DNA of 34,241 bases from Pontiellaceae bacterium B12227 (GCA_029432775.1 JAROAZ010000041.1:1-34241); one strand, 5' to 3'; shown: positions 22,654-30,120, counted from the stretch's first letter. Made by a program: numbers and translations. The notes: a model not told the origin generated them from the sequence alone.

Positions 22654-24633
22654 ATGGATCTAAATCTTATTGCTAACACGATTCGCGGACTCTCCATGGA
22701 CGGTGTCCAGGCCGCCAACTCCGGTCACCCGGGCATGCCGATGGGTATGGCTGATGTGGCTGCCGTTCTTTGGTCGCAGTATTTGAAACACAACCCGGAA
22801 AATCCGGCCTGGGCCGATCGCGACCGCTTCGTGCTGTCTGCCGGTCACGGCTCCATGCTGATCTATTCGCTGTTGCACCTCTCGGGCTACGATCTGCCGA
22901 TTGAAGAGCTGATGAATTTCCGCCAGTGGGACAGCAAGACAGCCGGTCATCCGGAATACGGCCACACGGTGGGTGTGGAAACCACCACCGGACCGCTCGG
23001 TCAGGGCTGCGGTAACGCGGTTGGTATGGCGATTGCCGAAGAAATGCTGGCAGCGCGCTTCAACACCGAAGCCAAAAAGATTGTCGACCACTACACCTAC
23101 GTGATCTGCTCGGAAGGTGAGCTGGAAGAAGGCATCTCAAACGAAGTATTTTCCCTGGCCGGTAACCACGGCCTCGGAAAAATGGTCGTGTTCTACGACG
23201 AAAACTTTATCTCCATCGAAGGCGATGTCCGCATCACCTACACCGACGATGTGGTAAAACGTATGGAAGCCTACGGCTGGCAGGTTCAGACCGTCGACGG
23301 TCACGACCACGCCGCCATTGCTGCGGCTATCGACGCGGCTCAGGCTGAAACTGAAAAGCCGTCCTTCATTGTTTGCAAAACCAAAATCGGTTTTGGTTCC
23401 CCGAATAAAGAGGGTACACACGACTGCCACGGTGCTCCGCTGGGCGAAGAAGAAGTGGTACTCACCAAAAAAGCACTCGGCATGTCCGAAGAAAAATTCT
23501 TCGTTCCGCAGGAAGTGCGCGACGCATTCGCCGCCCGTCTCGAAGAGATGAAGCAGGTTGAAGCAGCATGGAACACCGATTTCGCTGCATGGCGCGAAGC
23601 CGATGCGGCTCTGGCTGCTCAGTGGGATGTGCACATGAATCAGGAAATTCCGGCCGATCTCGCTGAGAAAATGCCGGTTTTCGATGGTCCGATTGCAACC
23701 CGTTCCGCTTCCGGTAAAGTGCTGCAGGAACTCGCCAGGGAACTTCCGTTCCTCGTGGGTGGATCTGCCGACCTGGCCGGATCCAACATGACTCACCTGA
23801 ACGACTACTCCGACATTGGTAAGAATGCCTTCGAAGGACGCAACTTCCACTACGGTGTGCGCGAAATCGGAATGGGTGCCATCATGAACGGTATTCAGGT
23901 TCACGGCGGCTTCCGGATCTACGGGGCCACCTTCCTGGTCTTCGCCGACTATGTTCGCCCGACCCTGCGTGTTGCGGCTCTGATGAACCTGCCGGTGATT
24001 TATGTTCTGACGCACGACAGCTTCTGGGTGGGCGAAGATGGACCGACGCATCAGCCGATCGAAACAATCAGCAGCCTGCGCATGATGCCGAACGTGACCG
24101 TTCTGCGCCCGAGCGATCCGAAAGAAACCGGGTGTGCCTGGCAGGCCGCACTGAAGAATACCTCGGGACCAAGTGTTCTGTGTCTGACGCGTCAGAATCT
24201 CGAAGTGCTTGATCGCTCCAAATACAACATGGATGGTCAGCTCACCAAAGGGGCCTACACCATCTACCAGAGCGGTGAAGGTCAGCCGGATCTGCTGATG
24301 ATCGCCACCGGTTCCGAAGTGAAAACCACACTCGATGCCGCTGAGAAGATCGCCGCCGAAGGCACGAACGTCCGTGTGGTCAGCATGCCTTGCCGCGAAC
24401 TGTTCGAAGCGCAGGACGCAGCGTACCAGAGCGAAGTGATGGCCGACGGCTGCACCAAGCGCATGGTGGTTGAAGCCGGAACGTCTTATGGTTGGGAAAA
24501 ATACATTGGCCGCTGTGGCGCAACCGTGTGTAAGGATACGTTCGGTGCCTCCGCACCGGGTGGTCTGCTCGCAGAAAAATTCGGTTTCACTGCGGACAAC
24601 GTTTATAACGTTGCCAAGGAACTGCTTGGATAA
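22654..24633 (+). CDS. tkt: Transketolase
   Basis: Thiamine-diphosphate enzyme exchanging two-carbon units between ketose and aldose phosphates. Full length at 659 aa. Seen: NSGHPGMPMGMADV, SAGHGSMLIYSLLHLSGYDLP, TTGPLGQG, the ThDP region with EGELEEGISNEVFSLAG, GSADLAGSNMT, catalytic E404 in HYGVREIGMGA, and the sugar-phosphate loop THDSFWVGEDGPTHQPIE. It is the last gene of the DeoR-headed run, 64 bp after the HAD gene, with GGGA before the ATG; a weak hairpin (22604-22621) lies in that gap. With the TalC/FSA-family enzyme it completes non-oxidative pentose-phosphate chemistry and would accept fructose-6-phosphate from the redox pair upstream. Confidence 0.97.
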   Translation: MDLNLIANTIRGLSMDGVQAANSGHPGMPMGMADVAAVLWSQYLKHNPENPAWADRDRFVLSAGHGSMLIYSLLHLSGYDLPIEELMNFRQWDSKTAGHPEYGHTVGVETTTGPLGQGCGNAVGMAIAEEMLAARFNTEAKKIVDHYTYVICSEGELEEGISNEVFSLAGNHGLGKMVVFYDENFISIEGDVRITYTDDVVKRMEAYGWQVQTVDGHDHAAIAAAIDAAQAETEKPSFIVCKTKIGFGSPNKEGTHDCHGAPLGEEEVVLTKKALGMSEEKFFVPQEVRDAFAARLEEMKQVEAAWNTDFAAWREADAALAAQWDVHMNQEIPADLAEKMPVFDGPIATRSASGKVLQELARELPFLVGGSADLAGSNMTHLNDYSDIGKNAFEGRNFHYGVREIGMGAIMNGIQVHGGFRIYGATFLVFADYVRPTLRVAALMNLPVIYVLTHDSFWVGEDGPTHQPIETISSLRMMPNVTVLRPSDPKETGCAWQAALKNTSGPSVLCLTRQNLEVLDRSKYNMDGQLTKGAYTIYQSGEGQPDLLMIATGSEVKTTLDAAEKIAAEGTNVRVVSMPCRELFEAQDAAYQSEVMADGCTKRMVVEAGTSYGWEKYIGRCGATVCKDTFGASAPGGLLAEKFGFTADNVYNVAKELLG

Positions 24634-24733
24634 TTCTTAGTGATTTGCATGGGAAGTCGTTTTCGGGAGTGCGTATCCATCTACTTCCTTCTATGGCTTT
24701 CCATGCTTCCTTTCGCTCCTTTCCGGAGCTTAC

Positions 24734-24760
24734 AGAGCCCTGTTTTCAGGGCTCTTTTTT
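24734..24760 (+). terminator. Strong Rho-independent terminator ending the DeoR-transketolase operon
   Basis: AGAGCCCTG (24734-24742), a TTTT loop and CAGGGCTCT (24747-24755) form nine perfect pairs leading into a T-run to 24760. The open frame of the next gene extends back through it, which argues against that gene starting upstream. Confidence 0.92.
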
Positions 24761-24801
24761 GTGTGCGCCCGGCAGGGCGGAAGACAGTGCTCAGCCGTTT
24801 A

Positions 24802-24830
24802 TTGACGGAAAAGGGGGATGCCCCTACTAT
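24802..24830 (+). promoter_or_regulatory. Promoter of the secreted esterase gene
   Basis: TTGACG (24802-24807), a 17-bp spacer and TACTAT (24825-24830). The predicted start of transcription falls at about 24837, next to the ATG at 24838, so the message may be leaderless. Confidence 0.5.
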
Positions 24831-24837
24831 CTCATGC

Positions 24838-25635
24838 ATGAAAAAACTCTTAATGGTGATGTTGGCAGGGGCCTCAGCGGTGATGGCGCAGAGTGAAGTT
24901 AAATTATGGAATGGCGACATGCCCGGCGTCGGGGCGAAAGAGGCGGAGTGTCTCAAGCCTGATCGGGGCGATGGGGTGGATCGTCTGACGAATGTAAGCG
25001 AACCCCTGTTACAAATGTTTTTACTGAAGGATGCACAGGCTCCTGTGCCTTTTGTGATTGTGTGTCCGGGTGGAGGCTACGGAATCCTGAGCTGGAATAA
25101 AGAGGGGACGGATATTGCCGAATGGTTGAATTCGGTCGGGGTTTCCGCTGCGGTGCTGAAATACCGATGCCCGAAAAACCGTGCAGGCGCTTTGGAAGAT
25201 GCCAAGCAGGCGGTGTGGCTGGCTCGGGAACGTTCCAAGGATTGGAACATTGATTCGACGAAAATCGGAATGCTGGGTTTTTCGGCCGGCGGTCACCTGA
25301 CAGCGGCGTGCAGTAATTCGGAGGAGCGTCCGGATTTCTCGGTGTTGGTTTATCCGGCCTACCTCTTCAAAAAGGATACCATTGAGCTGGTGGACGAAAT
25401 CAACGTGGATGCCGACACGCCCCCGGCTTTTGTAGTGCAGACCAAAGACGATAAAAAGTACTATCGAAGCACACTGGCCTACACAGCCGCACTGGATGCG
25501 GCCGGCGTTGAAGTGGAATCGCATCTCTTTGCCAAGGGCGGACATGGCTATGGCATGCGCAAAACCGGGCATCCGGTCAGCCAATGGCCGCAGCTCTGCG
25601 AGTCGTGGATGCACGAGATGGGTTTTCTGAAATAG
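24838..25635 (+). CDS. Secreted alpha/beta-hydrolase, carbohydrate esterase-like
   Basis: Predicted exported esterase resembling the acetyl-xylan/BD-FAE group that removes acyl groups from polysaccharides. A signal peptide is evident (MKKLLMVMLAGASAVMA, cleavage likely after A17). The fold is alpha/beta-hydrolase: oxyanion segment CPGGGYGILSWNKEG, nucleophile S149 in GFSAGGH, a likely acid at D204 or D205 (VQTKDD) and H236 (GGHGYGM). The mature domain is ~248 aa. I start it at 24838 because the longer frame would read through a strong terminator and lacks the signal-peptide start. No Shine-Dalgarno is visible. It is a single-gene unit, convergent with the nucleotidyltransferase gene. Confidence 0.82.
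   Translation: MKKLLMVMLAGASAVMAQSEVKLWNGDMPGVGAKEAECLKPDRGDGVDRLTNVSEPLLQMFLLKDAQAPVPFVIVCPGGGYGILSWNKEGTDIAEWLNSVGVSAAVLKYRCPKNRAGALEDAKQAVWLARERSKDWNIDSTKIGMLGFSAGGHLTAACSNSEERPDFSVLVYPAYLFKKDTIELVDEINVDADTPPAFVVQTKDDKKYYRSTLAYTAALDAAGVEVESHLFAKGGHGYGMRKTGHPVSQWPQLCESWMHEMGFLK
25233..25247. repeat. Palindrome TTCCAAGGATTGGAA
   Basis: Dispersed element in the esterase gene. It is the only copy in the third codon phase, read as SKDW. Confidence 0.7.
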
Positions 25636-25656
25636 AGGCCTAAGGTCTAGAGGTCG

Positions 25657-25695
25657 AAAGTCGAAGGTCTGCCAGCGAGGTGGACCTTCGACTTT
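25657..25695. terminator. Bidirectional hairpin between convergent genes
   Basis: Arms AAAGTCGAAGGTC (25657-25669) and GACCTTCGACTTT (25683-25695) pair perfectly over 13 bp around a 13-nt loop. It stands between the esterase and the minus-strand nucleotidyltransferase and can serve both. The arms are built from short GTCGAAG-like repeats. Confidence 0.65.
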
Positions 25696-25711
25696 TGACT
25701 TTTAGACTATT

Positions 25712-26608
25712 TTACTCCCAGAGCTGAGCGGGATAGGTGCCTGCGTCGTGCATGGCCTGCAGAGCCTTTACGACGGAGGGGCGGTCATCCGGATAGGTGA
25801 CGCCGAACCACTGGGCATCGGAGCTCAGGACTTTAATTTTTGTTTCCCCGTTTTCCATCATGCGGGTGACGATGTCGGGGATGTACCACTCCGATTTCAG
25901 TTCGCCGCCTTTTTCGGTCAGGAAGGCCACGAATTTTTCTTCCAGGGTCTGGAAAAATTCAGGGGCGAATCCCCAGAAGTTCATTGAGACCATTTCTTCG
26001 CCGGTCATATCGGTGACCGCCCCGTTTTCGATGTATTGAACCGTGCCGGAATCATTCGTGATGATTTCCGTGCGTTCGTTGACTTCCGAAAGGTAGCCTT
26101 CCTGAATTTCACAGACGCCGCGGGAAACCGAGCCGAACGGGGAGAGGGTATTTTTCAGCTTATAGCCGACCATGCAGCTGTCGCCGTTTTCCAGTGCTTG
26201 GAAACCCGCCGCAATCGTTTGATAGGCTTCGGCGCCATAGAAGTCGTCTGCGTTCTGAACACAGAAGGGCTCAGCAACGACATCCTTGCAGGCCAGTACG
26301 GCCTGGCCGGTACCCCAGGGTTTGGTGCGCCCTTCGGGAAGGCTGAAGCCATCCGGCAGATCTTCCAATGATTGGAATGCGTATTGAACGTCGATTTGGT
26401 CGGTAAACTTCCGGCCGACCTGTTCCTTGAATTCATTTTCAAAGTCATGGCGGATCACAAAGACCACTTTCCCGAAACCGGCCTTAATGGCATCAAAGAT
26501 GGAGTATTCCAGCAGGGTTTCCCCGTTGGGGCCTACCGGATCGAGTTGTTTAAGGCCGCCGTAGCGGCTGCCCATGCCGGCGGCCATAATTACGAGTGTC
26601 GGTTTCAT
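25712..26608 (-). CDS. Sugar nucleotidyltransferase family protein
   Basis: Predicted transferase joining a nucleoside triphosphate to a sugar phosphate. The N-terminus has the pyrophosphorylase signature VIMAAGMGSRYGGLKQLDPVG (residues 6-26), then a VQNADDFYG segment equivalent to the metal-binding Asp motif of the NTP_transferase fold, and MNFWGFAPEFF later. 298 aa is a bare catalytic domain without a left-handed beta-helix. AAAGGA precedes ATG 26608. Which nucleotide and sugar are used is unknown; a role in surface polysaccharide or sugar activation is plausible. It is transcribed alone, convergent with the esterase. The gene holds three exact copies of the dispersed TTCCA-N5-TGGAA palindrome, the highest number of any gene here alongside the phosphopantetheinyl transferase. 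Confidence 0.85.
   Translation of the reverse strand: MKPTLVIMAAGMGSRYGGLKQLDPVGPNGETLLEYSIFDAIKAGFGKVVFVIRHDFENEFKEQVGRKFTDQIDVQYAFQSLEDLPDGFSLPEGRTKPWGTGQAVLACKDVVAEPFCVQNADDFYGAEAYQTIAAGFQALENGDSCMVGYKLKNTLSPFGSVSRGVCEIQEGYLSEVNERTEIITNDSGTVQYIENGAVTDMTGEEMVSMNFWGFAPEFFQTLEEKFVAFLTEKGGELKSEWYIPDIVTRMMENGETKIKVLSSDAQWFGVTYPDDRPSVVKALQAMHDAGTYPAQLWE
25940..25954. repeat. Palindrome TTCCAGGGTCTGGAA
   Basis: Dispersed element in the nucleotidyltransferase gene, read on the minus strand as FQTLE. Confidence 0.75.
26189..26203. repeat. Palindrome TTCCAGTGCTTGGAA
   Basis: Second copy in the nucleotidyltransferase gene, read on the minus strand as FQALE. Confidence 0.75.
26363..26377. repeat. 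Palindrome TTCCAATGATTGGAA
   Basis: Third copy in the nucleotidyltransferase gene, read on the minus strand as FQSLE. Confidence 0.75.
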
Positions 26609-26915
26609 TGCACGTCCTTTGTTTAAAATGAAGGAGCAGGCTAGCAGGGGCGTACAGGAAATTGAATTGTTAAAGAGCGTAAATCACGACCACGATTCGC
26701 GGAATGAAATGGGTGGTTCTTTTCTCAAAACCGCCATGTACGTGGGAATTTTCCTAAATAAGCGAATTCAGCCGTTGCTGGATAAAGCGCCATCCAGAAA
26801 TTTTTGATCGAATTCTCCAGCAGTACCGGAAATGTTATAATTGGCTATAAATTAATAATTATATTGGCATGAGGATTGCATCACTTATAAAAAGTTTAAT
26901 TGATGGCGGTGAGGT
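26609..26915. other. 307-bp intergenic region with divergent promoters
   Basis: Separates two divergent genes. The right part is very AT-rich (about 26826-26870) with TATAAT, TATAAA and TATATT strings that could be -10 boxes for the small gene at 26916. No hairpin, tRNA or convincing coding frame is seen. Confidence 0.4.
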
Positions 26916-27128
26916 GTGGAGCAGATGCGTGTCATGAACGATGAAGATAAAATCGAACAGATTTTCAGTCTTTTTATCAGATGTCCATTGGGTCGGGAGA
27001 AGGCGGATTGCCCGGCAAAAATAATGAGGTCGAAATCGATGGAAGACCGGTTTCAGGTGCTGATGAACATAAGCCGGGATGAGGCCGATGCCTTTCTCGC
27101 ATATCATAATGAATGTGCACGCGAGTAG
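26916..27128 (+). CDS. Small cysteine-containing protein of unknown function
   Basis: 70 aa. The start is GTG at 26916 or one of two ATGs just downstream (the last gives MNDEDKIEQIF). A central RCPLGREKADCPAKIM segment has two Cys-Pro pairs nine residues apart, followed by an amphipathic helical region (SMEDRFQVLMNISRDEADAFLAYHNEC) with a third cysteine. The spacing suggests metal binding or a redox pair, but I do not recognise the family. An AT-rich promoter-like region precedes it and no partner gene is nearby. Codon use looks coding and no longer frame overlaps convincingly. Confidence 0.55.
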   Translation: MEQMRVMNDEDKIEQIFSLFIRCPLGREKADCPAKIMRSKSMEDRFQVLMNISRDEADAFLAYHNECARE

Positions 27129-27241
27129 TTACCAATGGTGCTGGGCCGTATTGGCGGCAGGTGTTGCAGCTTCGAGAGTGAATCAGTTCCCGAACGTGTA
27201 GCGGTGTTTCAAAATTCTTGTTGTTCAGGATAGGTGAAAAT

Positions 27242-27646
27242 ATGAAATCGGTAACCGATCAACTCTGCTATGATATTTTCAGTTCAGTGCGGACGCGGGA
27301 TGGTCATGCACCCGGCCTGCTGACGGAAGAGGAGAAAGCTCTTCTTGTGGAATCGCTGCCGACCGGGGAATTCATCGTTTTTGAATCTGATTCCTCTGCA
27401 CCTCATCTGGCGACGACCGGCAGGCATTGGTGGTGCCAAAAGGATGGTTCGCATCAGGAAGAGATGCTGCATGCATTTAAATCATTATGCAAGAGAGGGT
27501 ATATTCGGCATATGACGCATTGTGTATTCCGATTATCCGGTAGTGGTATCCAAGCTGCTCGAAATCACGCATCCAGTGCGAGGACCAATTGCCGGAGTGT
27601 CAGAAAACCGATCGCCGACCGTACGATGTTCATTTCATTACTCTAA
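27242..27646 (+). CDS. Small protein with winged-helix-like C-terminal part
   Basis: 134 aa from ATG 27242, which has AGGATAGG 8-15 nt upstream. The N-terminal half is acidic (LLTEEEKALLVESLPTGEFIVFESDSS). The stretch EMLHAFKSLCKRGYIRHMTHCVFRLSGSGIQAAR looks like the recognition helix, wing and final 'LTxxG' strand of a winged-helix domain, so a DNA-binding or protein-interaction role is possible. The last ~30 residues are basic. I do not recognise a family and give only the fold hint. It ends 48 bp before the convergent tRNA-Ser 3' end. Confidence 0.5.
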   Translation: MKSVTDQLCYDIFSSVRTRDGHAPGLLTEEEKALLVESLPTGEFIVFESDSSAPHLATTGRHWWCQKDGSHQEEMLHAFKSLCKRGYIRHMTHCVFRLSGSGIQAARNHASSARTNCRSVRKPIADRTMFISLL

Positions 27647-27693
27647 GGGATCATGCGGGGCTGCATGGCGCAGTCAACGGCCGAAAAAAAAGA

Positions 27694-27782
27694 TGGCGGA
27701 GGAGGGGGGATTCGAACCCCCGAGACAGGAACTGCCCACACGATTTCGAATCGCGCGCCTTCAACCACTCAGCCACCCCTCC
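27694..27782 (-). tRNA. tRNA-Ser (anticodon CGA)
   Basis: On the minus strand a class II cloverleaf with a long variable arm. Acceptor GGAGGGG pairs with CTCCTCC, the D-arm is GGCTGAGTGG, the anticodon stem is CGCGA/TCGTG with one mismatch at the loop-distal end and loop TTCGAAA giving CGA. The T-arm contains GGGTTCGAATCCC, followed by discriminator G and an encoded CCA. It decodes UCG. The minus strand runs into eight T (27682-27689) after the gene, a likely terminator tract. Confidence 0.95.
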
Positions 27783-27811
27783 GGAATCACAGGAATCTGT
27801 GAAGAGGCAAA

Positions 27812-27840
27812 AAGGTAGTCACTTCGTCCCGTTCGGGCAA
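27812..27840 (-). promoter_or_regulatory. Promoter of tRNA-Ser
   Basis: On the minus strand TTGCCC (27835-27840), a 17-bp spacer and TACCTT (27812-27817) stand 29 bp before the tRNA. A small CACAG/CTGTG hairpin (27788-27801) lies in the leader. Confidence 0.5.
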
Positions 27841-27938
27841 GTTCTTTTGTTTCCAATGTCTGTAATGGAGCTTATTTAGACTCGATCGGGAGGGGGGGCA
27901 GGTTTATTCTCAGGGTGTTGAACGAAAGGAGTGAAATT

Positions 27939-28283
27939 GTGAATACCTTACTTCTGTTGATTCTGAAGATTGCTGTTAGCGTGGCTTTTCTCAGCACAGG
28001 TGTTGCAAAGCTCATGAAGGCACGGCCGATGGTTAACCAGTTTCATGAGTTCCGGCTCCCGTTGGAAATTATGTATTTGATCGGGGTGCTGGAGGTAGTC
28101 GGTGCAGCGGCTCTATGGTATGCCCCGATGTCCCTTTGGGTGTTTTCGTGCCTCGGGTGTCTTATGGCCGGAGCAATCAAGAGCCATTTTGATGCGAAGC
28201 ACGCGATTGGCAGTATGCTTCCGTCCGTAATTCTGCTGGGATTGTGCATTGCTGGGGCGTTACTGGATGGCTGGCTGAATTAG
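27939..28283 (+). CDS. DoxX-like small membrane protein
   Basis: 114 aa, four predicted transmembrane helices. The pattern LLLILKIAVSVAFLSTGVAKLMKARPMVNQFHEFRLP, with GVLEVVGAAALW in the second helix pair, is characteristic of the DoxX/DoxX-like family; the biochemical role of these proteins is poorly defined. I start at GTG 27939 because AAGGAG lies 8 nt upstream; a longer frame from 27915 would include that ribosome-binding site. Its stop codon overlaps the end of the convergent acyltransferase gene by 4 bp. Confidence 0.75.
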   Translation: MNTLLLLILKIAVSVAFLSTGVAKLMKARPMVNQFHEFRLPLEIMYLIGVLEVVGAAALWYAPMSLWVFSCLGCLMAGAIKSHFDAKHAIGSMLPSVILLGLCIAGALLDGWLN

Positions 28284-29227
28284 TCGTATTTCGGATATCG
28301 GGCCGGGTCGTCGCCGGGCGCGACCTGCTTCCAGTGTTTGTAAGACCAGAGCCAGGATTCGGGGTGTGAGCGGATCTGTTTGCTGATGACATCGACGATC
28401 TGCTGGGTGAGTTCTTTCACAATTTTATCCTGATTCCGGGTTTTGTCATAGACCGGAGGAGTGATGACCTGACCGGTGTAGGCTTCATATTTTCCGCCGC
28501 CGATGGGCTGGCTGAACGCAAAAATAATGTCGGTGCCGGTGCGGTAGGCCAGATGAGCGGGAGCGGATGAGACGGGTGTGGGCATGCCGAGAAAGTTGAT
28601 CCAGATGCCGCCTTCCGATTCAGATGTGTTTTGATCGAGCACGAATGCGGCTTTCCCTTTTTTCCTGAAGCGGGCAATCAGGGTGCGCATGGCTCCTTCG
28701 CGGGGGATGATGCTTTGGCCGGTGCGTTGGCGGAGCGTATTGAGCAGTTTGTCGATGGCTGCATTTTTTGTGACCGCCGCGACGCTGGCGACATCAATCC
28801 CCAGCAGGCCGCTCTCCAGGCCGATCAGTTCCCAGTTTCCGGTATGTGCCGTGATGATGATATGGGCCTGCTCTTCAAAGTAGGGGCCTTCGGCGGGGAT
28901 AAAGCGCTGATATTTTTTTGCCCGCTTTTCGGTATTCATGGAAAACCAGAAGATGTCGGACATGGTGCGGGTAAAGCTGATGAGTGAGCTTTTGAGTATT
29001 TTTCTTTTTTCCGCATCTGTTTTGGTATCACCGAATACTACGTCCAGATTTGCCATGCCCGTGGTGCGTTCCCTTTTTGCAAAGTAGAAGGTGGAAGTCC
29101 CGGCAATCCAGGTGACTCCCATCATGAATGTACGTGGTAAAAGGGGGATGATGACCGTGGCTAGGCGGAAGAAGAAGGTTTCAATCGGCCGGCGGGCGGC
29201 TCTTCGGATATCTTGAAGTCGACTCAT
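28280..29227 (-). CDS. LpxL/HtrB-type lysophospholipid or lipid A acyltransferase
   Basis: Inner-membrane-associated acyltransferase adding a secondary acyl chain, normally to lipid A. 315 aa with an N-terminal membrane anchor (about residues 20-50), the catalytic motif HTGNWEL (His and Glu of HX4E) near residue 127, and the family blocks VLDQN, GMPTPVSSAPAHLAYRTG and a C-terminal HPESWLWSYKHWK, equivalent to the QPEQWxWxHRRWK end of HtrB/LpxL. AAGGAA precedes ATG 29227. It supports a Gram-negative envelope. It is a single-gene unit; its 3' end overlaps that of the DoxX-like gene. Confidence 0.9.
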   Translation of the reverse strand: MSRLQDIRRAARRPIETFFFRLATVIIPLLPRTFMMGVTWIAGTSTFYFAKRERTTGMANLDVVFGDTKTDAEKRKILKSSLISFTRTMSDIFWFSMNTEKRAKKYQRFIPAEGPYFEEQAHIIITAHTGNWELIGLESGLLGIDVASVAAVTKNAAIDKLLNTLRQRTGQSIIPREGAMRTLIARFRKKGKAAFVLDQNTSESEGGIWINFLGMPTPVSSAPAHLAYRTGTDIIFAFSQPIGGGKYEAYTGQVITPPVYDKTRNQDKIVKELTQQIVDVISKQIRSHPESWLWSYKHWKQVAPGDDPARYPKYD

Positions 29228-29380
29228 AGGTTCCTTGTTTGGTGAATAACCGTATTACCGCCCGTTGAGAATTGCCATGCAATATAAACTCAATTTATAG
29301 AGTACAAAAATGGTCTTATTATTTTGTGGTATTGAAAGCGCGGTTGGATATGCTTTTGCGTAATCAACGGAGGTTTGTAT

Positions 29381-30109
29381 ATGAATAAAATATATGCAGC
29401 GATTTTAAGCATGGCACTGGGAACCACTTTTTCAGTATTTGGAGAAAGTGTGGATTATAAAGTAAGCGGGGTTACGTTTGCAGGGCATATTGAAAAGGCA
29501 TCTGAAGATGCTCCGTTGGTACTTCTTGTTCATGACTGGGATGGGCTGACCGATTATGAGGTTAAGCGCGCGGGTATGCTCAAGGCATTGGGCTATTCCG
29601 TGTTTGCCATCGACCTGTATGGAAAAGGCGTGCGGCCCACCGCAATTGCCGACCGGAAAAAGTGCATGGGCATGCTCACGGGCGATCGCCCGAAAATGCG
29701 TGATTATATGAGGGGAGCGCTGTCTTTTGCAAAAGAGCAGGGGTTGAATACGGAAAACTGCGTGGCCATGGGCTATTGTTTTGGCGGAACGGCGGTGCTT
29801 GAGCTGGCGCGATCGGGCGAAGATCTAAAGGGTTTTGCCTCATTCCATGGTGGGCTGGGTCTGCCAGAAGGGCAGGATTATTCCAAAGTGACGGGTGAAT
29901 ATCTGATCATGCACTCCATTACAGACGGTATGGATCCGTTTTCTCAGCTGGCCGAAGGGTTGGAAAAGGCCGGCGTCGGGGCGCAATTGATTTGTTATGC
30001 CGGTGCGCCGCATGGCTGGACGGTATTCGGGAGCCCGCGCTACGCGGAAAAACAGGATGCAGCATCCTGGAACCATTTTATCCAATATCTGGAAGATACA
30101 CTTAAATAG
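29381..30109 (+). CDS. Dienelactone hydrolase family protein, exported
   Basis: Alpha/beta-hydrolase with a Cys-His-Asp triad. Seen: C133 in MGYCFGG, D182 in HSITDGMD and H211 in GAPHGWT; the early HDWDGLTDYEV segment replaces the usual HExxGL. A signal peptide is likely (MNKIYAAILSMALGTTFSVFG), placing it in the periplasm or outer compartment, whereas classic DLH is cytoplasmic. 242 aa. GGAGG lies before ATG 29381; an ATG six bases earlier would fall closer to the ribosome-binding site. The true substrate of such homologues is rarely dienelactone; an ester or lactone in polysaccharide breakdown is possible. It is 11 bp upstream of a small membrane protein gene, so cotranscribed with it. Confidence 0.87.
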   Translation: MNKIYAAILSMALGTTFSVFGESVDYKVSGVTFAGHIEKASEDAPLVLLVHDWDGLTDYEVKRAGMLKALGYSVFAIDLYGKGVRPTAIADRKKCMGMLTGDRPKMRDYMRGALSFAKEQGLNTENCVAMGYCFGGTAVLELARSGEDLKGFASFHGGLGLPEGQDYSKVTGEYLIMHSITDGMDPFSQLAEGLEKAGVGAQLICYAGAPHGWTVFGSPRYAEKQDAASWNHFIQYLEDTLK

Positions 30110-30120
30110 AAAAGGAAACC

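Noticed and set aside
10111..24633. Sulfoquinovose (sulfo-TAL or sulfo-TK) catabolism
   Set aside because: A transaldolase-family enzyme, transketolase and dehydrogenases are present, but there is no sulfoquinovosidase, sulfo-sugar isomerase or sulfonate exporter, and the MDR/SDR pair resembles SorE/SorD.
24640..24837. 66-residue N-terminal extension of the esterase
   Set aside because: It would translate through a perfect terminator; a clear signal peptide starts at 24838.
27498..27507. GGTATATTCG, matching half of the proposed AraC operator in reverse
   Set aside because: Only one half matches and it is inside a coding region, so chance is more likely.
27522..27879. Two plus-strand open frames (98 and 96 aa) over the tRNA-Ser region
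   Set aside because: They are antisense to a complete tRNA-Ser. The EGGFEPPRQELPTRF-type peptide is the usual false protein read from the back of a serine tRNA.
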